Part shown: one piece after another, positions 1-11,140 of the stretch | How the letters are laid out: each line of letters begins with the position of its first letter | How positions within the stretch are numbered: position 1 is the first letter of the stretch | Assembly: GCA_015680685.1 (NCBI GenBank) | Contig: MNCI01035722.1 | Span: 79,501-114,613, forward strand | DNA: 35,113 nt | Origin: Gnetum montanum | Lineage: Eukaryota > Streptophyta > Gnetopsida > Gnetales > Gnetaceae | Direction of reading: 5' to 3' | Position numbers and translations under genes: made by a program | The notes under the pieces: generated by a model | Database searches by the model: none | The model's input: the letters and a program-made list of their open reading frames with translations, nothing else | What the model was told of the DNA's origin: nothing

Positions 1-720
1 GTCAACTATAGCTTCCTGGCCACACCACTTTCGCATAGGGTCGATGCAAGGGCTTAACTGCTATAGGCAAACGAGGGTTTGATCTTGTAGGTAGTGAGGG
101 TTTTTAGTAGCAACGATAGCATTTGTGATAGCACTAGCGATGGAATTAGTGGTAGTGTTGGTGGTGGTGTTGGTAGCACTAGTGGCAGTAGCAAGAAGTA
201 GTGATTATTACACTGGTAATGAACAATAAAGGTTTCTAGTAGTAGCAATAGCAACACAAGCGAGGGTTTCTAGTAGGTAACAGTAGCGAACATGCGGCAT
301 GGCCAAGGTGGATCAAGGCAAGAATGCAGTGCAATTAGGATAGTAATGATGATGCATGTAGCAACAATGACATGCAACAACGATGATGCATGCAGCAGCA
401 ACGATGTGCAACAACGACAACGCATGTAGTAGCAATGGTGACGACAATGGCATGCACAGTAGTGACCGCGATGGCACATGTAGTAGCGATGATGATGATT
501 GCAATAGGTAATAGCAAGCACACAACATGGGTTTTACTATTCCATTAGGGAAGTGGTGACGGTTATGATGTGGTGCACAAGAGCAGCAACAAAGTGTGGC
601 GCATTAAGGGTTTTTGGCAGATGGATCACCAACATGGTAGTGGGGGCCAGCAGGAGACGGCAAAGGTAGTAGCAACAGTGGCAATGATAGGATGCAACAA
701 GGACAGTTGGCAGTAGTGGA
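1..720. repeat. Degenerate trinucleotide-rich low-complexity tract
   Basis: This stretch is dominated by imperfect repeats of triplets such as GTA/GCA/GAT/ACA (runs of GTAGCA, GATGATG, GCAACA). All reading frames through it give low-complexity Leu/His/Cys-rich or Ser/Gly-rich peptides with no domain signature, so I call no gene. It may be flanking host DNA or part of the 5' LTR of element A; the window does not decide this. Confidence 0.6.
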
Positions 721-1157
721 TTATTCTTTGCTGTTACGCTTCATGTTGATCCAAGATGCCTCTTCCACCATTTCCATTATAGTTCATGACATTTGGAATT
801 CCAAACTTGCCATTTCCATTAATTTTCCTGCTTAAAGGAAAATAAAAATAAAAATAAAGAAAATCTTAGGAATTAGTTCCTCTTATCGTACAACTAGATG
901 AAACCATTTAAAAAGTTGCAATTAAATCTATGATAGTAGAAGTCATTAAATCAATTTGTAAATTCCTAGGAATGGTAGCCCATGAATGTACCAAAGAAGA
1001 GTGTTCATGTTAAATGAAATCAACAAAGCAACCAAGGAGACCTACATGAATTCAACCTTCTAGAAGCACTCTTAGCCTTTATAAACATATGAAAGTTAAT
1101 CAAAACAAAAACCAAGAATAGCTAATATAATCAAGATTTGATTATTCTTCTCCTTAA
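721..1157. other. Unassigned sequence upstream of element A gag
   Basis: No ORF or repeat stands out here. A TATA-like string, TTTATAAAC, lies at about 1078-1086, roughly 75 bases before the first readable gag codons, so this could be the end of the 5' LTR or the leader of element A. No primer-binding site was recognised, and no match to the putative 3' LTR pieces at 16806-17023 or 34835-35113 is visible by eye. The 5' boundary of element A is therefore unresolved. Confidence 0.35.
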
Positions 1158-2939
1158 GTGACACAAAATCCCAACGGGAAAACACAAAATAATTTTTCCA
1201 TAACTGTCAACCCTCTATTTGATATTCCAACATTAGCCATGAGTTCAACTATAGTGGCAGGATCTCAAAATCTAAATATTACCCTAACATCAACCTATGT
1301 AACAACAATTGGAGGTATTACCCAACTAATAGGCACTTTGAATATACAAACTTCACCAATAGTAACCTCAGTACCAAGTCCTATAGTAACCCCGATAGTA
1401 GCTTCAGCTTATACTATGGGATCATCCTCACATCATGTACCTCCTCCATTTTCCTTAAGTCTAATTCCTTTTCCCTTCGGTAGTTTGAGTTCCAATGTTC
1501 CAATTAATCAGCCATACCCAGGACAAACCCTTAGAGAATTATTAAATCAAAGAACATCAATTATACCTCAAGGCCCATTGGTTCTCCCACAATGGAGAGA
1601 TGTAGAAGTTAAAAATATTCACTTATAACCTATTTTTAAGGGGAAAAATGATGAGGATTCAGTCGTTCACATAAGAGAATTTGAAACAACATTAGCTATG
1701 GTAGCACCTCAAAGTAGGGCTAGGACTAAAATGATTGTTTTGAAATCAACCCTAAAAGACAAAGCTGATTTTTAGCTACAAACCCTTAGAACACAAATAT
1801 GTTCTTAGGATGAGTTTAAAAATTCTTTTGTACAAATATTTCTTTCTAATGATAGGCTATACTCATTAAGGAAGAAATTAATGAGTTTTATGCAACATGA
1901 GAATGAGGACTATGAAAGCACCTTTGATAGGTTTAAAGGGTTATGTTTAAAGAATCGAAATCATGGCTTCCCAACTTATCAATTTATCCAAACTTTTGTA
2001 GAAGGTTTACTACATTATTGTAGGAAAAATGTTGACTTTGCATGTGGGGCAAATATTTTAAACGTGACACCGAAAGATGGTTGGAGAATTATAGATTCAT
2101 TAGTAGATCAAAGTAAATGTTGGTCAAAACCCAATATTATGCAAGGCATGACTCAACAAATAGAACAATTAAATAGAAAAGTCAATGAGTTAACACGATT
2201 GATTAAGAAACAAGCTCATAGAATTCAAAATGAAGCATGCAACATTTGTGCTAGTCCCCAACATCACCAAACAACCTGCCCAACCTTATATTATTGTCAG
2301 AAGGAAATGCAAGAGTCGGCTAAGGCTTTTCAACAATTTAAGAGCCAACCAAAAATGAACTTTCCTCAACAACCATTCTACCCACAACAATATCCTCAAA
2401 ATAATTTTAGGCCATTTAAGAATCCAAATAATGAACACTTGCATAAACTCATCTAAAGCCTTACTTCTTTCATAGAAGAAAGTAGATAATTTATGAGTGA
2501 AACTAGGAGAAGATTTCAAGACTTAACTAGAAATGAATTACCATCCTAAATTGAACCTAATACTACATCTCAAAGAAAAGGAAAAGAGAAATTACATTCC
2601 ATTACTACAAGGAGTTGAGAAATAATCAAACCTAAACCCCAAAAGAAGGTGAGATTTCAAAAGGTAGAAACACAAGAGGAAACACAACCACAAATAGTCA
2701 ATGAGGAAGATCAACCAACTAGGGAAGAAGAACAACCAGTACTCTCTAGACAATCAGTTTTACCTCCTTTCCCTAAACACTTACAAGAAGACTTCACAAT
2801 CAAAGCCCATCTTGAAAAAATGTTTAGTGAATTATACTTGTGTATTCCTTTAGAAAAAGCAGTAAAAGACACATTGCTCTATGCCAAATACTTAAGGGAA
2901 TTATGCACTAGGAGAAGGAAAGAAAAAATTTCTAAATAA
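1158..2939 (+). pseudogene. gag: Element A gag polyprotein, Athila-like, with nonsense mutations
   Basis: This would be the capsid/nucleocapsid precursor that packages element RNA. The first open block (1158-1628) is a Ser/Thr/Pro-rich N-terminal part. The capsid-like part follows in the same frame (about 1629-2200), with an FVEGLL motif near 1998 typical of Athila-type gag. A CX2CX4HX4C zinc knuckle lies at 2238-2279, with all four metal ligands present, followed by a Gln/Pro/Phe-rich tail and a Glu/Gln-rich linker (2649-2939). In-frame stops lie at 1626, about 1773, about 1809 and 2454 and in the linker; most could arise by a single transition (CAA to TAA, TGG to TAG). No ATG heads the frame: it opens after a TAA at 1155-1157, so the true start may be lost. 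Confidence 0.8.
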
Positions 2940-3467
2940 GTTTATTTAGTTGATAATCTTTCTCAATTTATACAAAGACAAGAAATTCCTAAATACTAAG
3001 ATTCAGGAGTTGCTACCATTCCAATTAACATAAATGGATAGGAAATTAGGAATTCCCTATTGGATTTACGAGCCATTATTAATGTTATGCCTCTGGAAAT
3101 GGCTAGATCACTTGATATAGAGGATATAAAAAGACTAAAAATGACAATATCATTAGCTAATGGTTCGAGTGTAAAACCCATAGGAATCATAGAAGACTTA
3201 ATAATAGAGGTAGAAAAGGGAACACACCCAATTGATTTTGTTGTTTTGGAAGTAAAAGATCCTGATTGTTTCCCTATTATATTAGGTAGACCTTGGTTAG
3301 CAACAGTTGATGCGGTAATGAATTGTAGATTTAGCCAACTTCAACTTTCATTTGCAAATCTAACTTTTACACTAAATATGTATGATAAGGTAAAAGAAAA
3401 TCATTTAAATAAATACTTGAAGGAAGCAAAAATGCTTTACACCCTACCCACTTCAACAATGATGTAA
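2940..3467 (+). pseudogene. Element A protease region
   Basis: This is the retropepsin-like aspartic protease region of gag-pol, in the same frame as gag and RT. The active-site loop expected around DLGASIN appears here as LLDLRAIINVMP at about 3058-3093, keeping the Asp but replacing the Gly. The conserved distal motif IILGRPWLATVDAVM (about 3270-3315) identifies the fold. A stop separates it from the gag linker at 2937, and others lie upstream of 3060. The RAI change at the catalytic loop suggests the copy is inactive even without the stops. Confidence 0.75.
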
Positions 3468-3485
3468 TATAGGGAAACTTTAGTA

Positions 3486-5189
3486 GTGAATAATTTTGAG
3501 GAAGGACCTTTAGACCCCTTAATTAAGGAACAAGATCTCCTTGATCAAATTATAAATTTAGGATCCAAAAATGTTGGAGAAATAATTCAACCAACAAATA
3601 AATATTTCTTGGATCTTAGAAAACTACCAAATATGCTCAAGTATATTTTTCTACCATTCATAATAAACTCCCAACTTACCAATGAGCAAGAAAGCAAACT
3701 ATTAGAAATTCTACGTAGAAAATGTAAGGCATTTTCATGGAGTTATGAGGATCTTCACCAAGAAATCTCACGCAACATTTTCCAACATCATATCTATCTA
3801 GAAGACAATGTCAAACTAGTAGGGATTCCCCCACGATGAATTAATCCAACCTTAAAACAAATAGTTAAGGATGAAAATTCAAAACTTTGGGAAGAAGAAA
3901 TCATTTATCCAATACCAGATAGTTAATGGGTAAGCCCCATTATTGTAGTTCCAAAAAAGTGTGGAAAATGGAGAGTTTGTGTAGACTATAGAAGATTAAA
4001 CCAAAACACAAGAAAGGACTATTTTCCATTACCATACATAGACTGGATTCTAGAAAAATTAGAAAGACATGAATACTACTATTTTTTGGATGGATTTAGT
4101 GGCTAAAATCAAGTAGCTATTGCCCTTGAAGACCAACATAAAACAACCTTTACATGTCCTTATGGAAATTTTGCTTCTAGTCAAATGCCTTTTGGCCTTT
4201 GTAATGCGCTATCCACTTTCCAAAGAGCCATGATCTCAATATTTTTAGATATGTTAAAAGATTATGTTGAAGTTTTTATGGATGATTTTTTAGTCTATGG
4301 GGATACTTATGATGAAACCTTACAACATCTTGAACATGTCTTAGATAGATGTATACATAAAAATTTAAAATTAAGTTGGAAAAAGAGTCACTTAATGGTT
4401 ACAAGTGGTGTAGTATTAGGACATGTTATTTCTAAAGAAGGGATAAGGATGGATGATGAGAAAATAAGAGTCATATATACACTTCTAGCTCCAACCAATT
4501 TAAAGACTCTTCGATCTTTTCTAGGACATGTTGGATATTATAGAAGATTTATCAAAGACATCTCAAAAATTACTAAACCATTATATATGTTCTTAGAAAA
4601 GGATGTTTCATTTGTGTGGACAAATGATTATCATGAAGCATATTTGGAACTAAAAAAATGAGTAACCACAACCCCTATATTAAATGCACCTAATTGGTAT
4701 TATCCATTCAATTTAATGTGTGACGCTAGTGACATAGCAGTAGGGGCATTTTTAGGACAATACATTGATAATAAACCAAAAGATTTATTATGTGTCCAAA
4801 AGTCTAGACCAAGTCCAAGTAAATTATACAGCTACAAAAAAGGAACTATTAGCCATTGTATATGCTCTAGATAAATTTAGACATTATTTAATTGGATATA
4901 AAACTAGAGTATATACTAATCATTCAGCCATTAAATTCTTAGCTATCAAAAAATAAAAAATGAAAGAATAATGAGATGGTTCTTATTACTCCAAGAATTT
5001 GACCTATCCATTTTAGATACAAGAGGCAGGGAAAATGTAGTAGCAAATAATCCTTCCAAGCTAGAAACTCTCGATGAGCACCAAACACAAGGAATTTTTC
5101 ATGATGAATTTCCTGATGAATAACTTTTTTCTACAAAGAAGGATCCTTGGTTTGCTGATATAGCCAACTATCTTACCATTATGAAAACT
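3486..5189 (+). pseudogene. Element A reverse transcriptase and RNase H
   Basis: A linker (3486-3839) leads into RT. Visible RT motifs are VVPKK..KWRVCVDYRRLNQ (about 3949-4005), FLDGFSG (about 4084), MPFGLCNA (about 4185) and the catalytic FMDD at about 4277, followed by the LGHVGYYRRFIKD thumb motif (about 4527). RNase H starts near 4700 (LMCDASDIAVGAFLGQ) and continues in another frame at 4765-4956 (YTATKKELLAIVYALDKFRHYL), so a frameshift lies at about 4755-4790. In-frame stops occur at 3837, about 3924, about 4104 and 4659. The frame is cut at 5194 by element B, just after the segment that precedes the integrase zinc finger. Confidence 0.85.
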
Positions 5190-5194
5190 TCTAC
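5190..5194 (+). repeat. Target-site duplication of element B, left copy (TCTAC)
   Basis: TCTAC directly precedes the left LTR of B and is repeated exactly at 14176-14180 after the right LTR. Keeping one copy restores a continuous reading frame of element A across the insertion point. Confidence 0.9.
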
Positions 5195-5934
5195 TGATGA
5201 GTGGCTAGGTACCTCTACACTCAATCATATGAATACGAGCGTGTATGCATGATCCAGTCAAACTCTGCAGATGGACTAGTTGTGGCATCTAGATAGTTAC
5301 ACATTGATCGCAATTCGTTGTCTTCCCACCTGGACTAGTACTTGCTTTGTCACGTATGGTTTAGTCCATAGTGAGGCAAATGATGTAATCCTAAACTAGT
5401 GCTACTCCTAGAGACGATGGAAAATAATCTTAGCTTAAGCTAATAAGTAACAAGAAGAAAAATATAAACTAACCTAAGTGCGATAACCATCCAGCCTTAA
5501 TCATCTTTACACATCTTGGACTTTGTGCACTACTTCTGGGATTACCAAGTGCACATTACTCAAAGCACTACTAGATATGTTACTGGGTTACCAAGTAATT
5601 ACACTTAAATGTTTGTGATTAAGATGTACTCATTCTGCATTTAACAATAGGAATAGTAAATGATAATAAAGAAATGTTAATTAAGAAAATAATAAATAAA
5701 AATTAACAATTAAATAATTAAAAAAAAAGTGAATGTTGCAATGATGGAGTAATCTCGATCTTTATTACCGATCGTGTGCGTGTCCAAGTACGTTACACTT
5801 GAACAAAGGTTCCGTACAATTACAATCATCACACTATGGGCATGTACTTGGAAAAGAACTAAAACTAATTAAAAACTAACAAAAAGACTCTATCGTAGGA
5901 CTTACCAGCTCCCCCCTTCCTATGTGCCCAAATG

Positions 5935-5945
5935 TTATATTTATA
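5935..5945 (-). promoter_or_regulatory. Element B LTR TATA box (3' LTR copy)
   Basis: On the minus strand the sequence reads TATAAATATAA, a good plant TATA box. It sits about 113-122 bases from the U3 end of the LTR. The equivalent in the other LTR (14054-14064) reads TATAGATATAA. Confidence 0.6.
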
Positions 5946-5961
5946 GGCCTACATAGGAATC

Positions 5962-6036
5962 ACGATATTGTGTATTTGATATCATTATCCAGGCTGCAAT
6001 ATCGCGTACCCAATATCAAGGATCCAATATCAAGGC
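5962..6036. promoter_or_regulatory. Cluster of GATAT/AATATC motifs in the B LTR U3 region
   Basis: At least five copies of GATATY or its complement lie within about 75 bases just upstream (in element orientation) of the TATA box, and the cluster recurs in the other LTR (about 14080-14155). Spaced repeated hexamers next to a TATA box suggest transcription-factor sites. No factor is assigned. Confidence 0.4.
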
Positions 6037-6057
6037 CTGGAAAACCACAATTCATCA

Positions 6058-6066
6058 TATCCCCAC
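6058..6066 (-). other. Candidate polypurine tract of element B
   Basis: Directly inside the left LTR the minus strand reads GTGGGGATA, ending at the LTR border. That is the position expected for the plus-strand primer of a minus-oriented element. It is short, so the call is weak. Confidence 0.35.
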
Positions 6067-6289
6067 GACTGAATAACAACTCATCCTCGATTCAAACAAA
6101 ATGAGAGTGAGTTCAATTGATTACATAGTGGATAGGTATGGGATTATTGACTAACTAGGAATTACTCATGCTACAGTGGGGGATTGAACAAAAAAAAATT
6201 AGGACACAGACATAGAATTACAAAAGACAAAATTTGTTGGAACTCATGTGGTTCCTAGGGTGGTGGCTCCTCCATGGATCTCTTCCCCT

Positions 6290-8785
6290 TATCTTGCACT
6301 TCAGGCTTTGGAAATGGATGTCTCTAAAGGATCACCTAAAGTTTTTCTTCTTCGGTTCAGGGATCCTGTGCCGTCCATACTAATGCTCCAATATTTGATA
6401 GTGTCGGCACCTCCCATAAGCATGGCAATTGTAGGAATATCTGATTGGCCTTAACATACCAAGATGCAAACAATCGTCGTTCCTCTTCATAGGCTTTAGC
6501 TTTGTCCTTGCATTCTTGGTAATCTATGAGCCGTCAAGCCAAATCTGCCATGACATCTTTCTATCCTTGGTAGCTAGTCTTGACCACCTCTAATTTAGAA
6601 TTTGCTACCTCTAATCTCTACAATGTATTTTTATGTTCAAAAAATTCTATTTCATATTTAGTGTAGGTGGTTGCTACCTATTTCTCTAATTCTATCCTCG
6701 GGCATTCTACTATTAACATGGCCAAGTTGGCATACTGCAGGTTTGCCAACTCCATGTACTCCATGAGATCTTATATTTGTAGGTCTCAGCTTTTCAGTTC
6801 TACTTAGTGGATGAAGGCATAAGTATCCAATATGGCTCACTAATCAGCATTTTGAGCACTGAGGGTGTCAACATGAGCTTTGGCCATATGGATTTCTTTC
6901 TCAATCACCTCCTTGTACATCTGCACTTGATCTCTAAAATTCTCCTTGAGCTTCTCATGTCGCTTGATCTCATTTTGCCACATGCTTATTTTAATTACTA
7001 TCTTCTGATGGATCATGTGTACCTCCTCCATTGAGCAGGTTCTATTTTCTCTGGCCAAGAAATTCATATCCTAGGTGACCCTTATTAATTATTCTCACAA
7101 TTGCTAAAAATTTTGCTCAAGAACATTCTTCTATTTTTCTACTGTGGTCAACCAAAGATTTTCTACGATGAGCTATTTATTTTCTTCTTACAAGGCCTTG
7201 AGTGCTTTGGCATGTGCATACGTTTGAGCTTGTGCCTTGGAAGTATCCCAATCAGCCTTCTCTTTTTCCTTTGCCACTCTTTTATTTTCTACTAATAATT
7301 TAGTCAGCTGCTCTTTCTGAAAGAAATTTAGTTGGTTTATAGGGATGAATTGGGACGGATCTCGCTATGCATCTTACAGGGTGACAAACTTTTCTTGAAG
7401 TCTTTTTAACTCCTCCTCTACATGTTTGGCCCTGACCTCTACCATGACCAGCTTTTCTTTTGTAGAAATGAGATCTGACTGTGTTTTGTGACATCTTGAG
7501 GAATGTCGAATAAAGACGTCATCACTTGTCCTATCTACAGCAATCAATGCAAAATATTCTTATGATCTACAAGAGTCATCAAGGGATCGGCCAAGGTTTG
7601 GGCATCATGTGCTCCTATGAAATCCATCAATGGCACAATAGGGACATTAAAAAATTCTTTGATGTGATCTGTGACCACTTCTGATACTCTTGCTACATCC
7701 TGGTGTTGCATGACTATTACTATGGTGCCTTCACTAGTTTCTAATTACACCTGAAAAGATGCAGCATTTCTAGAGATCTGTTGCAACCAGTGTAATTCCC
7801 CTTCTCTTATTTGAATGAACACCTTATCTCATGCATGATCAATTGAGACTATGGATCATATGACATCACCAATGGCCCTGAAGAGATTTTCTTCATCATG
7901 ACTTCCCCAACTGATCGATTCAGTGATGGCCCTGAGATGGTTCATCGATAGTCGATAGTCCTAAGGCGACTGTGGCAATTGGTCTTGCTAGCCTATGGGT
8001 TGTGTGTTGGGCCTCACTTCTTATTGTTAACTAAGCCTTGTGTCCAAAAGTTGGCTAGGTGCTGTAGTTTGAGGTGCAGTGGGCCCCACTGTCTTTTCTT
8101 GCTTAGGCTACAGTGTCTCACCAACATTTTTTCCTAGAGCTGGTGACTTTAGTAATATAGAAAATGAAGCATTTTGAGCCTTTCTAGGGATGTCATTGAT
8201 GTACCCCAGAATTCCAGCACATTGGCACAACTTCCTGATTAGGTAGAGAAAAGGCAATGTAAACTTCCCTGTCTTACGTTCTTCAAACCACCTTAAAACA
8301 TTTGTGAGATATAAATAGGATAGGTTGGCATCAACCTTGCCCATCAAAATAGCACTTCCTATAGCTGCATAGGTGGAAATCTTATTCAGTCCTTTTGTTG
8401 AGAAAATGTGATATGTGCCAATTTTGAAATAAATCCTCTCTTCAAGTATGAGCTCTGCATATGCTTTATCCTCCTTGCCGTATGTGCTTTTTAACCATAT
8501 CTTCCATGCATCTACATCAGAGTGAGTGGATAGGTGAGCAACCTTGGGCCCTATATTTGAAAGATTCAACACTTCTGAAATGGCCTTAGTAGAGAAATAA
8601 ATAAAAATACCACCAATATCAATGGTGGTGCCTTCTTTCTTGTTGTGCCAAAATTGGTACGTCTCCCCTAGGTACCAATCACCACTCCCAGAGAGAACAG
8701 GCCACAGTGGAGACCCTTTAAGTTGGTCTTTGACTGCCTCAAGAGAAAATTCAGTAAAAGGTCCAAAATTGAGTTCCATAATCAT
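6290..8785 (-). pseudogene. Element B ORF2: transposon-protein-like N-terminal domain with long coiled coil, decayed
   Basis: The intact part (8785-8108, 225 codons, starting at the ATG at 8785) is a globular, aromatic-rich domain. It contains GTTIDIGGIFIYFS and a helix-rich half around YAAIGSAILMGK, a pattern seen in plant transposon-derived proteins often annotated as putative plant transposon protein or plant mobile domain. I recognise the type, not a specific family. Past the stop at 8108 the sequence stays coding-like with stops and one or more frameshifts. A Pro/Thr/Gln linker is followed from about 7500 to about 6400 by heptad-type sequence rich in Lys/Glu/Gln/Leu (clear at 7067-6840). 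A charged tail near 6290 ends the readable part. ORF2 lies downstream of gag where pol would be expected. The architecture parallels the second half of the antisense gene in element C. Confidence 0.6.
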
Positions 8786-8825
8786 AGTTGTTGATGTGGA
8801 CCTTTCAAAAATTGCCTAAACACAT

Positions 8826-11140
8826 TTCGGAGACAATGTGAGATGTTGTTCCTATTCAGGTGTCCTATCGTCTTTACCTTCGGCATACCCCGATTATGTA
8901 GTAATAGGGGGTTCTTGATGAATGCTGAATGATTATGCCTCCTGCTCTCCATGTTCTTCGGGAGGTTCTTAGCCTTTTCCTCTCCTTAATCGTTTGGATG
9001 CACCCTGAGAGGGTCCTCCTTATCCTCATTTTGGGACCATCTACAATCACACGGGACCAACTATTAGTAAGGCTATTTACAAAATTAGATTAATACCTTA
9101 CTCCTTGCCCTTAATAGATTTATTTCTTGCCTAGTATGATTTAGAGCTAGAAATTTTCATGAAAATTCCCCTAAAAATTTTGATACTGGGCCCAATTTAA
9201 TTAGGTGACTCCAAAAAATAATTTTCATGGTCTAGGTGAAGAAATAAAATTAATTTGGCAAACGTTTTTAGCATTTTTAAGGTCACTTACCCTTGATAAT
9301 ATCCTTTAGGAAATGATAAATTTTGAAAAACCTATGTGTGATTTGGAGCATACCCTTCCCCCATGACTAAGTTGAACACTCCGGGTTTAAGCAGGTTCGA
9401 TCGAAACGAGAATCAGAGCATTAATGAGCAAGTTATTGATNCCTGCTAGCATAGACCTAATATAGTGTCCCTTCTAAAATAGGGTACTTGGCAAAACTAA
9501 TAAATATTCGAATTTCCAAGGTCAAAAATGAAGGATTTAAGGTTAATTTAAAAGATCTAGGGTAACGTTGAAGAGACCTGAAGGCACCAAAAGTGTAATG
9601 AAGTGGGATTTTACAATGAAGTTCATGAATAGAGTGAGGAAAAAGGACATGTAGTGATGCATAGGAACGTTTGAATTAAAATGATGATAAAGGAAAGGAT
9701 AACTTTAGCAATGCGATATTTGGAGGGTATAAGATGATGTGATGATGTGCAATGAGTGCAAATTACAACAACTTACGTAAGTAGATTCTCCCCAAAGCAG
9801 GTTCCTACCTATCATGCCCTTATGTAGCCACACCTTAAAATGTCTGTAGGCACCAAAAGGGTTAAATGCAATCCACACTAGTGCAACAAAACACACACAT
9901 GTAAATACCACCATGATGAGGTATGAGTTCTATGCTACACAAGACACAAGTCAAAAATACATAAACAGCGAGATGAGACGAATCGTAGAAGGGATTGCTG
10001 AAATTGGGACATGAGATAACTGACCTAGGCATAGTGAATCCTGAGTGTAGGGTGTGATTAATGTGTCATTAGCCTGTCACTCCAAAATCAAGACCAAGTC
10101 TATGCCTTTGATCAATGACATCTCATTATTTCATCCAATGATGGACAACCATAAGAGCCCCATGATAGCAATGCCTACAATCACTTGGCATTTTGTCCAA
10201 GAGAGGAGTGATTTGGAATTTCTATGTGGCACATTTTTTCTTGATCTTTTCTTTGATGTTTTTCTTTTCTTCTTTTCTTCTTCTAGCTACTTTCGCACTT
10301 TTGTCCTTTCCAACAGTAAACCAAAGAAGCCAACAACCTTTAGGCATGGGTGCATGTCTTTCTAGTGGGACCCCCAAAACAACATTGAGGTTCTTTATTT
10401 AGTGTCTTTATTACTCTTACTTCCATTTTTCGTTAGATCTACAAGGATTTTTGTACAACCAAGCTACATGATAGCACCTATAGATGTCACCAATGAGAAT
10501 CCACAAATCCCCTTGATGTCACACCGTGGCCATTCCCTCTTAGTCCATCATTTTTTGCTCTAGGCATAATGAACACAAAATTACTTTAAGTTTTAATGAT
10601 GACAAGAATATCATCATACCAAGAGTAGAACCTCTTATTAATAGAATGGGTGGGTGGATGTTGTGGGCTTACTATTCAAAGAATTAGTCACCTAAGACTC
10701 AATAGCATAGAACAACACCTAAACCGACAAGTCACATGAGTACTTTATTCACCGATGAGATTACCCTCGAAAAGATAAAACAATAAATTGAAAATGAAAA
10801 ACTAGAAAACAAAAAATTGTAAAATCAAAGAAAATGAAAAACATTTACTAATTCTTCTTGTTAGAATGAAGGATATCCCCCATGACTAAACTTTTGAGCA
10901 TGCCTAAAATTAATAAATGGAAAATGTGGATCCATGCATGTGGGAAATATTAGAGTCCGGTCATAGCTAAACCACTGGGTGTCTTTTGATGTGGCAGCAG
11001 GAAGGTACCCAAACTGGGGTTCACACACTTTATTAAAGTTGGCATAGTGGGCAGATTATAAGATGTGGTCATATGATAAGGAGTTGACCCAATATGGCAC
11101 CCATGATCATAAGATGGTATGCAAGGATCGATATGTCTCC
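8826..11140. other. Element B interior without a recognised gene
   Basis: This 2.3-kb stretch lies between the gag-like frame and ORF2. Only short ORFs without domain motifs occur. It includes a pyrimidine-rich tract at about 10230-10290 and the unresolved base at 9441. I saw no RT, protease or integrase signature in either direction, so the pol genes are probably absent rather than merely mutated. Confidence 0.5.

Larger units (their letters stand above)
5195..6057 (-). repeat. Element B LTR (3' LTR in element orientation)
   Basis: This 863-bp copy is bounded by the short inverted repeat TGATGA...TCATCA. It aligns along its full length to 13314-14175. Differences are mainly transitions, as expected for an old methylated pair. 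Confidence 0.95.

Noticed and set aside
54-528. Leu/His/Cys-rich ORFs in the first 530 bases
   Set aside because: They are translations of degenerate trinucleotide repeats on the minus strand, overlap in all frames and have no domain signature.
9385-9425. tRNA-like T-arm string (GGTTCGATC)
   Set aside because: No matching acceptor stem, D-arm or anticodon arm could be built around it, so it is a chance match.
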